A stretch of DNA of 8,796 bases from Acidobacteriaceae bacterium (lineage in GTDB: Bacteria > Acidobacteriota > Terriglobia > Terriglobales > Acidobacteriaceae): positions 7,819-16,614 of the forward strand of contig PMTP01000120.1 in NCBI GenBank assembly GCA_003167305.1. The letters run 5' to 3'. Under the pieces are notes generated by a model. The model was not told where the DNA came from. It saw only the letters and a list, made by a program, of their open reading frames with translations, and ran no database searches. Of this stretch, positions 1 to 5,948 are shown piece after piece. Every line of letters starts with the position of its first letter. The first letter of the stretch is position 1. The position numbers and the translations under genes are program-made.

Positions 1-116
1 CGATGCAGCGCGTGCATGAGGTGATTACCGCGCTCGAATACCGCTTCAAGCTGGTGTGCCCGGAGGTCTATCGCGTGACGATTCATCCCGAGCCGGTAAC
101 GGATAACTTGCGGTGA
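1..116 (+). CDS. C-terminal end of a probable cation diffusion facilitator-type transporter (5' end outside window)
   Basis: An open frame runs in from the left edge (first full codon at 3) and ends at TGA 114-116, leaving 37 readable residues. The visible pattern is HEVITALEYRFK, then CPEVYRVTIHPEP, then a short polar end. An amphipathic helix followed by a strand finishing in V-T-I-H-x-E-P resembles the C-terminal cytoplasmic metal-sensing domain of cation diffusion facilitator (CDF) zinc/cobalt/iron exporters, where the final strand commonly reads VxIHxEP. That family assignment is from memory of the family pattern on a short fragment, so it is tentative. No membrane segment lies inside the window. 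The gene converges on the glpF gene, with 81 bp between the two stop codons. Confidence 0.5.
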   Translation, partial: MQRVHEVITALEYRFKLVCPEVYRVTIHPEPVTDNLR

Positions 117-197
117 AGGTCGGGATGGGGTTCACGGTATGCTGACCGCTCACTCGCTAAACCTGTAACAAAAACTCCCTTTGTAGCGCAAGATCTC

Positions 198-926
198 CTA
201 CAGATGCGCGTAGCGCACCAGGAACCCGGCGAGCGCGCCGCCCAGCAGCGGACCGGCGATGGGGATGAGCGCATAGCTCCAGTTGGAACCGCCTTTGCCG
301 GGGATGGGCAGCAGCCAATGAACCAGCCGCGGGCCCAGGTCACGGGCGGGGTTGATGGCGTAGCCGGTGGTGCCGCCCAGCGAGAGGCCAATCCCCCAGA
401 CCAGGCACGAGACCAGCCACGGGCCCATTCCGGCGGCCGGGCCGTTTGCCGAGACTCCACGCGAGAAGATGGCCGCGGCCACCACCACCAGCACCGCCGT
501 GCCCAAGACCTCGCTCAGCAGGTTGAAGGCTGGGCTGCGCACCGCCGCGTTGGTGCAAAAGACGCCCAGCTTGGCCGCCGGGTCGGGCGTAAGCCGCCAG
601 TGCGGGCCATAGTGCAGCGCCATTAGCGCAGCGCCTCCCATGGCACCCAGCAACTGCGCCAGCCACAGGCTGAGTACCTGCGAATAATCTCCGCTGACGA
701 TGGCGACGGCCAGCGTGATGGCAGGATTCAGATTTGCGCCGGGGCTGCCAAAGGCCTGCGCCACCAGCACGCCGCAGAGCACGCCCAGCGCCCATCCGAT
801 GGTGATCACTAGCCAGCCGGAGTCCTCGGCATAGTTCTTGCGCAGGATCACGCCAGCGTTGACGCCAGTGCCCAGCAGCACCAGCACCAGTGTGCCCATG
901 AATTCGCCAAACCAGAGAGAATGCAT
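198..926 (-). CDS. glpF: MIP-family glycerol facilitator / aquaglyceroporin
   Basis: Predicted inner-membrane channel for passive passage of glycerol, other small polyols and possibly water; 242 residues, normal for the MIP family. The two half-helix pore signatures are present: NLNPAITL with NPA at residues 67-69, and INPARD with NPA at 192-194. Arg195 after the second NPA is the selectivity-filter arginine, and Asp196 after it is the mark of the glycerol-facilitator branch rather than strict AqpZ-type aquaporins. Trp45 in helix 2 sits where GlpF has its filter tryptophan. The first motif reads GANLNPA rather than the common GAHLNPA. Six hydrophobic segments plus two re-entrant loops fit the fold. 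The ATG at 926 is supported by GAGGA seven bases upstream. No glycerol kinase or dehydrogenase gene is adjacent, so the physiological substrate is inferred only from the NPARD motif. Confidence 0.92.
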   Translation of the reverse strand: MHSLWFGEFMGTLVLVLLGTGVNAGVILRKNYAEDSGWLVITIGWALGVLCGVLVAQAFGSPGANLNPAITLAVAIVSGDYSQVLSLWLAQLLGAMGGAALMALHYGPHWRLTPDPAAKLGVFCTNAAVRSPAFNLLSEVLGTAVLVVVAAAIFSRGVSANGPAAGMGPWLVSCLVWGIGLSLGGTTGYAINPARDLGPRLVHWLLPIPGKGGSNWSYALIPIAGPLLGGALAGFLVRYAHL

Positions 927-992
927 TGCGTCTTCCTCTGCATTGAAAACGGCGCGGCTGGCAGGTTCGGGAGTCGAATCCTAACCTTCCAG

Positions 993-1145
993 AGCAAAAC
1001 CAGGGATACTATAGCCTGATCAGCATCGTTGAAGGTCGCCGCTCTCTCCACCCCAGCGACGAAGACCTGTCTCCGGGGACCCCGGTCTGTTGGTCGCGTC
1101 GACTTGAGTGTCATAGCTTCGGGATACATCTTCCCTGGTTTTGCT
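993..1145. repeat. 153-bp inverted-repeat element with central hairpin (MITE-like candidate)
   Basis: A perfect 14-bp inverted repeat bounds the element: agcaaaaccaggga at 993-1006 and tccctggttttgct at 1132-1145. The interior holds a strong imperfect hairpin at 1057-1101: CGACG/CGTCG, then GACC/GGTC, then the nested palindrome ccggggaccccgg at 1073-1085. A second shared word, gctatag, occurs inverted at 1009-1015 (as ctatagc) and 1143-1149. No convincing target-site duplication is visible and no protein is encoded. The element lies after the foldase stop codon and upstream of glpF. A -10-like TATAGT on the minus strand (1013-1008) sits just inside its glpF-proximal arm, so it may carry or overlap the glpF promoter, though I see no good -35. 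Calling it a mobile miniature element is inference; the repeats themselves are seen directly. Confidence 0.5.
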
Positions 1146-1173
1146 ATAGCCGCGCCGATTGAAACCCGGAGCG

Positions 1174-2928
1174 TTACTGCTGCGGCTGCGGCGCCGGGGC
1201 AGGCGCGGGCGCCGGGGCTTGCGCGGCGGGGCCCAGCGGCACGTCGCCGGTGCTCTGCTCCGGAGTCTTGGACTTCTTCTTGCCGGCCAAGCGGGTTTTG
1301 TCGCCCGTGGTGGTGGCAGCCTTTTTCTTTTTCTTGGAGGTATCGCCAGCCAGGCCCAGCGGACCGGCCTGGGTCTGCTGGTCGGCAACCTCGGCGGCGT
1401 CCGGCGCGGCGGGAGCCAGAGCGTCCAACTTCGGTCCCTTAGCCTTGGGCTGCTTGATCTGCTTGGCGCGCGCGCTGTAGCGGTTCTTCTCCGCCGGCTT
1501 GGCCTTGGACTCCAGCGGATTCACCGGCTCCGGGCTGGCAGCAACGGTTGGCGCTATTGCGCCCGCATCCTCGGTCGCGCTCTCTGGCGCGCTGGGCAGA
1601 GTTTTGGTCGGCGCTTTGCCATAGCGGATCTTTTCCTTCTTACCGGGCTTCATCGAGGCCAGGTCGGCGCTCTTATTCTTCTTACCCTTCCCGGCTGGCG
1701 TAGCGGCGGGCGTTGCGGCAGGAGCCGCGGCTTCCGGCGCCGCGGCTGCCTGCGAAGTTTTCTGGCGGAAGGTGCGCGTGCTCTCGCGGAAGCGCGTGCG
1801 CTCCACCTTCTTCTTCTTCTTGGGCGCGGGCGGCGTGTAGGCGCTGTAGATGGGCTTGGTCTGCTTGGCGCTGGCGCCTGTATCGGTATAGCCCGGCTTG
1901 ATGTCAATGAAAGCCTGCTCGCGCATGGTGGTCAGATAGCCGCGCATCGCCGGCTCCATGCGCGCCGCGAAGAAGTTCTCCTGGACCTGCGCCTCGACGT
2001 CCTTATACGTCGGAACCCCTCCGGGGATGTGCTGCACCACCTTCATGATTACGAAGCCCTGCTTGGTGCGGATAGGCTCCGTGAATTGCCCCGCCTTCAG
2101 CGCGAAGGTCTGATCTTCGAACACCTTGGCCAACTCGCCCCGCTTGTACTGCCCCAGATCGCCGCCCTCGGCCGCCGTGGATCCGTCGCTGAAGGTGCGG
2201 GCGAGTTGCCCAAAGTCGCCGCCGGCATGGAGTTTTGCTTCGATATCGTCGGCTTTTGCCTTGGTGGCCGCCAGTTTTGCGGGATCGTCGGGCTGCACGC
2301 CGCCCGTCACCGAGGGCGCGGGCGTGCCGGTGGAGACGAGAATCTCGGCCAGCGTGACGTTTTCCGGCTGCACGTACTCCTGCTTGTGCTCCTCAAAGTA
2401 GCGCTCCGCCTCGCCGGGGGTGAACTGAATCAGCTTGCCCAACTCCTCGCGCATCACCTCCTGAGTGATGACGCCATTGCGAATGTTGGCCTTGAAATCC
2501 TCAAACGAAACGCCCTGCTCCTTGGCGGCCTTCTCCAAGTCTTCGAGCGATTCCAGGTGGTACTGCTTGCGGATCTCATCCAGCCGCTTGATCAAACCGG
2601 TCTCGCCGGTGATGCCCAGCTCCTTGCCCTTGGAGAGCCACAGCTGCTGATCGATCTGGTTGCGCAGCAGATCCTTTTGGGCCTCGGAGATCTGCTGCTC
2701 CGTGGCGCCGTGCTGGCGCGCTTCTTCGTCCAGTTCCTTTGAGGCGCGGTCGTAGTCCGAGCGCGTGATGATCTGATCGTTGACCCGGGCGATGATCTCC
2801 TCGACCGTGGCGCCTCCGTATGGACTCTCAGGCGCAGCGGGATGCGTAGTTTGCGCCAAAGGGTAGCTTGCGAGCAGCACCGTCGAGAACAGGAAAGCCG
2901 CGGGAGTGCGAAAGATTCGTAGATTCAT
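1174..2928 (-). CDS. Periplasmic SurA/PpiC-type peptidyl-prolyl cis-trans isomerase with long basic C-terminal tail
   Basis: Predicted periplasmic foldase of 584 residues that isomerises X-Pro bonds and chaperones envelope or outer-membrane proteins. Residues 1-25 form a signal peptide (basic MNLRIFR, hydrophobic core, likely cut near A25-Q26). A SurA_N-like helical chaperone region follows (about 40-170, starting EEIIARVNDQIITRSDYD). A single parvulin/PpiC domain spans about 190-302 and contains the typical FGQLARTFSDGS, GGDLGQYKRGEL and FALKAGQFTEPIRTKQGF blocks. After about residue 350 comes a roughly 220-residue low-complexity Lys/Ala/Pro tail with KKKKK blocks and a terminal (AP)n-QPQQ run, which is not part of the usual SurA architecture. 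The start was chosen at 2928 because the signal peptide begins exactly there. The frame stays open upstream to about 3375, but that stretch lacks foldase-like sequence, and no strong ribosome site is visible. It is transcribed divergently from pdxT. Confidence 0.93.
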   Translation of the reverse strand: MNLRIFRTPAAFLFSTVLLASYPLAQTTHPAAPESPYGGATVEEIIARVNDQIITRSDYDRASKELDEEARQHGATEQQISEAQKDLLRNQIDQQLWLSKGKELGITGETGLIKRLDEIRKQYHLESLEDLEKAAKEQGVSFEDFKANIRNGVITQEVMREELGKLIQFTPGEAERYFEEHKQEYVQPENVTLAEILVSTGTPAPSVTGGVQPDDPAKLAATKAKADDIEAKLHAGGDFGQLARTFSDGSTAAEGGDLGQYKRGELAKVFEDQTFALKAGQFTEPIRTKQGFVIMKVVQHIPGGVPTYKDVEAQVQENFFAARMEPAMRGYLTTMREQAFIDIKPGYTDTGASAKQTKPIYSAYTPPAPKKKKKVERTRFRESTRTFRQKTSQAAAAPEAAAPAATPAATPAGKGKKNKSADLASMKPGKKEKIRYGKAPTKTLPSAPESATEDAGAIAPTVAASPEPVNPLESKAKPAEKNRYSARAKQIKQPKAKGPKLDALAPAAPDAAEVADQQTQAGPLGLAGDTSKKKKKAATTTGDKTRLAGKKKSKTPEQSTGDVPLGPAAQAPAPAPAPAPQPQQ

Positions 2929-3244
2929 AGGGTCAGGACAAGCCAGCGCGGCGACGAATTGCCCGCTGATGCTTAGACGCCATTGTAAATGCCTGGGCAG
3001 CGGCAAGGCTATTGGCTGCGCGAATCCGGGTAAAACGGCGCTTCTTCCGCCCGCCTGGCCGGGAATCGCCAGGATCGGGGTCGAGAGGGCAGGCGGCGCT
3101 TGCCGGTCAATCCAGACAACAGGAAACTGCCGGCGATTTCCCGCAGGAGGGGGAAGCCCCGGCACTCCAATCGAGATGCCGAGGGCGGCTGCCGCACCGA
3201 ATGCGGCGAGCGGATAAAATTGTCTTGAGCGGCGTCGTTTCCCG
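2929..3244. other. Divergent intergenic region between the foldase gene and pdxT
   Basis: This 316-bp stretch must hold the promoters of both neighbours. I see no convincing coding sequence, because the open frames crossing it show no recognisable protein. It holds a 6-bp hairpin, CCTGGC/GCCAGG with an 8-nt loop, at 3054-3073, itself enclosed by a looser cgcctg/caggcg pairing. A TAAAAT word near 3216-3221 could be a -10 for pdxT, but no matching -35 is clear. Confidence 0.4.
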
Positions 3245-3970
3245 ATGAAAGCGCTGTCGATTTTCCCTGGCCAAGGGCGGAGCATTCTATTGACCAATAC
3301 AGAGAAACAACATTGCTCTCTCAAGGACGTTCCGCTGGCTTGCCCCCGCATCGGCGTCCTGGCCATCCAGGGCAATTACGCCAGCCATGCGCAAGCACTC
3401 ACCGAGGCTGGCGCGACACCTGTCGAGGTGCGCAAACCCGCCCAGCTAAGTGGCCTGGACGGCCTGGTGCTGCCCGGCGGCGAATCCACCACCATGCTCA
3501 AGTTCCTCGAAAAACACCACTTCTTTGAGGCTTTGCAGGTTTTCTGCGGCGCCCGGCCCGTTTTCGGCACCTGCGCCGGAGCGATCCTGCTGGCGCGCGA
3601 GGTTCTCAACCCAGCGCAGCGCAGCCTTGGACTGCTCGATGCCATCGTCGAACGCAACGCTTATGGCCGCCAGATCGACTCAGCCATCGTGACCGCCGAG
3701 ACTGCCCTCGCCGGAGGGCCGCTGGAGATGGTCTTCATCCGCGCCCCACGCATCGTCGCCACCGGGGCGGGCGTTGAGGTGCTCGCCCGGCGCGACGGCT
3801 TCCCCACGCTGATTCGCCAGGGCCGCATCCTGGCCGCCACCTTCCATCCCGAGCTCTCCCGCGACCGCCGCGTGCACCGGCTCTTCGTCGAGATCGTAGC
3901 TGCGGGATGGGAAGAATTGGCCAGCCAAAACCGGTACACGCCAAGCTCTCCGGCCAGAGTTGGGAATTAG
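3245..3970 (+). CDS. pdxT: Pyridoxal 5'-phosphate synthase glutaminase subunit PdxT
   Basis: Class I glutamine amidotransferase that hydrolyses glutamine and hands ammonia to PdxS, which makes pyridoxal 5'-phosphate (vitamin B6) from ribose 5-phosphate and glyceraldehyde 3-phosphate; cytosolic. Seen directly: RIGVLAIQGNYASH at the family N-terminus, PGGESTT (77-83), the nucleophile Cys110 in FGTCAGAILL, ERNAYGRQ (136-143), FIRAPRI, and the His201/Glu203 pair in TFHPEL. The catalytic triad is complete. Start choice is uncertain. ATG 3245 gives 241 residues but has no ribosome site and adds about 35 residues ahead of the family's usual beginning. TTG 3290 has GGAG seven bases upstream (3279-3282) and would give 226 residues. 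No pdxS lies in the window, so the partner must be encoded elsewhere. The short C-terminal extension after GWEELA looks unconserved. Confidence 0.96.
   Translation: MKALSIFPGQGRSILLTNTEKQHCSLKDVPLACPRIGVLAIQGNYASHAQALTEAGATPVEVRKPAQLSGLDGLVLPGGESTTMLKFLEKHHFFEALQVFCGARPVFGTCAGAILLAREVLNPAQRSLGLLDAIVERNAYGRQIDSAIVTAETALAGGPLEMVFIRAPRIVATGAGVEVLARRDGFPTLIRQGRILAATFHPELSRDRRVHRLFVEIVAAGWEELASQNRYTPSSPARVGN
3279..3292 (+). promoter_or_regulatory. Ribosome binding site supporting an alternative TTG start for pdxT
   Basis: GGAG at 3279-3282 stands seven bases before TTG 3290-3292, which is in frame with pdxT. No comparable site precedes ATG 3245, so translation may really begin at 3290. Confidence 0.45.
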
Positions 3971-4056
3971 GGCCTGTTCCGGATGAAAAATATCCGAAAA
4001 ATTCTGCGTGCGTCTAATGCAAAGTGGGAGTAATCTCAAGCTCACAGAGGCTGCGA

Positions 4057-4827
4057 ATGCCCGTCACCTTTACCCACAAACCGGCGAAGAAACAACGGCG
4101 AGCGCCGGGACTCGGCGGCCTGCCTCCGGTTGTGCAGCGGCCCACCGGCGGCGGCGACGGCGGAGGCGGCGGCGACGACAACTGGGACGACGGGAGCCGC
4201 GGCCCGCGCGAGCTTCTGCGGCGCGTTCGCTTCTTCCTCTTCTCCGCTCTCGCCAGCGACATGGTGATCTTTGCCGTGCTGGTCTCCATCTTCTTCGCCT
4301 TCCATGGCCACACGTACATGGACCTGCGCAGCCACGAGCAGATCGTCGACTGGCATCCGGTATCTTTGCCGCCCATCCTCTTTCTCAACACCGCGGTGCT
4401 GCTGCTCAGTTGCCTCACCATGGAGTTGGCGCGGCGGAATATCTTCCATGAGATCGACGCGCTGGAGGAGTGGCTGGGCATGGGCCGGCCGGCGCTGAAT
4501 CGCGCCCTGCCCTGGCTGGGGGCAACGCTCACGCTGGGCGCGCTCTTTCTCGCCGGACAATGGATGGCCTGGAGGCAGTTTGCGGCGCGGGGCTTTGCCT
4601 TCGACCAGTTTTCCACCCCGGCCACTTCCTTCTTCTATCTCTTCACCGGCCTGCACGCCGCCCACCTGCTCGTCGGCGTCGCGGCTCTCATCCTCTGCCT
4701 GAGCGCGCTGGGCTGGATCAAGCGCGTCGACTTCCGCCAGATCGCCGTGGACGCCACCGCATGGTACTGGCAGGCCATGAGCCTTGTTTGGCTGCTGCTG
4801 CTGGGGGTATTGGCCTTCGGGCAATAG
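4057..4827 (+). CDS. Heme-copper (cytochrome c type) oxidase subunit III, stand-alone
   Basis: Inner-membrane subunit III of an aerobic terminal oxidase, which stabilises the proton-pumping core; 256 residues. Five hydrophobic segments are visible at about 58-80, 105-125, 152-172, 188-215 and 235-255. Family hallmarks are LPPILFLNTAVLLLSCLTMELA on helix 2 and FFYLFTGLHAAHLLVG (His200, His203). The last helix reads WYWQAMSLVW, where the family commonly has YWHF near this point. The cytoplasmic N-terminus (about 1-55) is basic and then Gly/Asp rich (GGGDGGGGGDDNWDDG). I recall this from other acidobacterial subunit III proteins, but that memory is unverified. ATG 4057 is chosen because AGAGG stands six bases upstream; an in-frame GTG at 4024 lacks one. 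Subunits I and II are not adjacent, so this is either a second copy or a detached member of an oxidase encoded elsewhere. Five rather than seven helices suits the shorter subunit III type. Confidence 0.9.
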   Translation: MPVTFTHKPAKKQRRAPGLGGLPPVVQRPTGGGDGGGGGDDNWDDGSRGPRELLRRVRFFLFSALASDMVIFAVLVSIFFAFHGHTYMDLRSHEQIVDWHPVSLPPILFLNTAVLLLSCLTMELARRNIFHEIDALEEWLGMGRPALNRALPWLGATLTLGALFLAGQWMAWRQFAARGFAFDQFSTPATSFFYLFTGLHAAHLLVGVAALILCLSALGWIKRVDFRQIAVDATAWYWQAMSLVWLLLLGVLAFGQ

Positions 4828-4834
4828 AAAGATC

Positions 4835-4864
4835 GTGGATTCCCAGCTTTCAGAGTTGGGCCAC
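4835..4864 (+). terminator. Hairpin behind the oxidase subunit III gene (possible terminator)
   Basis: Beginning 8 bases after the stop codon, GTGG pairs with CCAC and, after a 3-nt bulge, CCCAGCT pairs with AGTTGGG around a 5-nt TTCAG loop. That is 11 pairs with one G-T. No T-run follows, so it is either a weak or Rho-assisted terminator or a 3'-end protecting hairpin. Confidence 0.4.
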
Positions 4865-4943
4865 GCACTCATTGTGCACAAGATTGAACAGCATACAGAA
4901 TCATGTAATGAAAAACTCATAGGAGACGTTCGGAGAGGTTCCT

Positions 4944-5615
4944 ATGAAAATGATCCTTGCCGGTCTTGCGGCCCTGCTGACAGTTCCTGGCTTGCTGACA
5001 GTCAATGGCAACTCGCAGACGCCACAAAAGGCTACCACATTCACAATCGCGGGACACCGCGGCGAAGCGCCGATCCTTCAGATCAACGGAAAGTCGTATA
5101 TCGACATTGAGGCGCTTGCGCGTTTAACTCAGGGAAGCCTTTCTTTCAAAGGCAATCAGACGATTCTCACGCTTCCTCCCTCGAATGCGGAGGGGCAGGC
5201 TGCTGCGCCCCATGCAAAGGCGGGATTCTCAACAGCTTTTGTCCAGGCGGGCATCGAAGAGTTGAGCATGATCCGGGAGTGGCGTATCGCCATCGTCAAC
5301 GCGGTCCTGAATAATAATCCAATCTCCGTAGACTGGGTATCGGTGCACCAGAGACAGGCAGAGAAGTATCTGGCTCTCACCTCCGCCGCCGCATCCACGG
5401 ACGACGACCGCAGCGCATTCCCGCTGCTCACCGCGGAATTCAACAATATGCAGAAGCTGAGTGAAGCCTACCTGGCGATGCGCAATCAGGCAGCGTTCCT
5501 CTCACCAGACACATTTGACAACGGTCCCCTTGAAGAACAGATTCTGACCTGCGCGCGAGGGTTTGTCTCCATGACGGAAACGCACGAGTTCCAGGATCAG
5601 GCTGCCTGCCACTAG
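4944..5615 (+). CDS. Secreted protein of unknown function with a copper-amine-oxidase-N-like (stalk) domain
   Basis: I do not recognise a named family for the whole 223-residue protein. Residues 1 to about 24 are a signal peptide (MKMILAGLAALLTVPG...). Residues about 40-78 (ILQINGKSYIDIEALARLTQGSLSFKGNQTILTL) have the beta-hairpin/helix layout of the copper amine oxidase N-terminal 'stalk' domain, here a single copy and without catalytic sequence. The remainder is mainly helical (about 98-145 and 155-185). It ends with two cysteines, Cys203 and Cys222, which could form a disulfide after export. ATG 4944 has an excellent GGAGAGG five bases upstream. It appears monocistronic: a hairpin and a 116-bp spacer precede it and a 333-bp non-coding stretch follows. 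Signal peptide and domain are read from the sequence; the extracytoplasmic location is inferred; no function is proposed. Confidence 0.78.
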   Translation: MKMILAGLAALLTVPGLLTVNGNSQTPQKATTFTIAGHRGEAPILQINGKSYIDIEALARLTQGSLSFKGNQTILTLPPSNAEGQAAAPHAKAGFSTAFVQAGIEELSMIREWRIAIVNAVLNNNPISVDWVSVHQRQAEKYLALTSAAASTDDDRSAFPLLTAEFNNMQKLSEAYLAMRNQAAFLSPDTFDNGPLEEQILTCARGFVSMTETHEFQDQAACH

Positions 5616-5698
5616 GGTAGAGTCGGCGACGCGCGGCGCTTGGCTCGGACAGTCAATCTTGACGCGGTGCGGCTAGTAAACCTTCTGCACGACTACGC

Positions 5699-5846
5699 AG
5701 GTTACGGAAAAAGGCTGTTTTCAAGCGAATCCTACGAAAAGAAACCCGCAGGGGCTAAAGCCCAACGTTTATTTTGTTGTTTTACGGCACGACTGAAGTC
5801 ATGCCCTGACACTTCTTGCAACCCTGAATGCGTTTTTCCGCAGCCT
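5699..5846. repeat. 148-bp palindromic repeat element, REP/MITE-like, acidobacterial type
   Basis: The ends form an imperfect 14-bp inverted repeat, aggttacggaaaaa (5699-5712) against tttttccgcagcct (5833-5846), matching at 12 of 14 positions. Two further hairpins lie inside: gggct-aa-agccc (5752-5763), and ggcacgact-ga-agtcatgcc (5786-5805) with a single mismatch. The words 'ggggctaaagccc' and 'ggcacgactgaagtc.tgcc' match my memory of highly repeated intergenic palindromes in Acidobacteriaceae genomes; the copy number here cannot be checked. The mismatch in the second stem suggests an ageing copy. Direct repeats gactacg at 5691-5697 and 5862-5868 might be a target duplication, though the right one stands 15 bp beyond the inverted-repeat end. 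Confidence 0.65.
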
Positions 5847-5890
5847 ATACTGATGCGGGAAGACTACGGCTTGCAAATAATATCGGACTG

Positions 5891-5934
5891 TTTTAGTCTT
5901 ATATAAAACTACGACCCTTTAAGTCGTATATTAA
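5891..5934 (+). promoter_or_regulatory. Tandem and inverted repeats in the leader of the beta-barrel/cytochrome c operon (operator candidate)
   Basis: Two 17-bp copies at 5891-5907 and 5918-5934 match at 14 of 17 positions, with a 27-bp period (core TTT.AGTC.TATAT.AA). Overlapping them is a 6-bp inverted repeat, TACGAC/GTCGTA, with a 7-nt spacer (5910-5928). A -10-like TATAAA stands at 5902-5907 but no good -35 is visible. The arrangement could be a repressor site or a leader hairpin just ahead of GGAGG. No regulator is encoded in the window. Confidence 0.35.
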
Positions 5935-5948
5935 CGGAGGATTCAATC

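Larger units (their letters stand above)
5616..5948. other. 333-bp non-coding region with repeat element and promoter/leader
   Basis: No credible gene lies here. A TTG-started open frame at 5640-5906 runs through the palindromic repeat and looks spurious. Contents from left to right are a small palindrome gtcaatcttgac (5652-5663), the 148-bp repeat element (5699-5846), a 7-bp direct repeat gactacg at 5691-5697 and 5862-5868 that brackets the element, and an AT-rich leader with tandem and inverted repeats (5891-5934) ending in the ribosome site GGAGG (5936-5940). Confidence 0.65.

Noticed and set aside
155..188. Possible terminator between the two convergent genes at the left edge (cgct/agcg outside, acaaa/tttgt inside)
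   Set aside because: The two short stems are separated by a 9-nt one-sided bulge and there is no T-run in the needed place, so it is too weak to call.
1159..2742. Long open frame (527 codons) on the plus strand
   Set aside because: It is the antisense shadow of the foldase gene: Leu/Arg/Gly-rich with no domain, while the minus strand encodes clear SurA_N and PpiC sequence.
3980..3996. Hairpin cggat/atccg behind pdxT
   Set aside because: Only five pairs with a 7-nt A-rich loop, followed by A residues rather than T on the coding strand; not a credible terminator.
4042..4920. Long open frame (292 codons) on the minus strand
   Set aside because: It is antisense to the oxidase subunit III gene, has a biased composition from the GC-rich complement, and no recognisable motif.
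5640..5906. Possible 88-residue protein with a TTG start
   Set aside because: It runs straight through the palindromic repeat element, has no ribosome site, and its middle part is simply the translated repeat.
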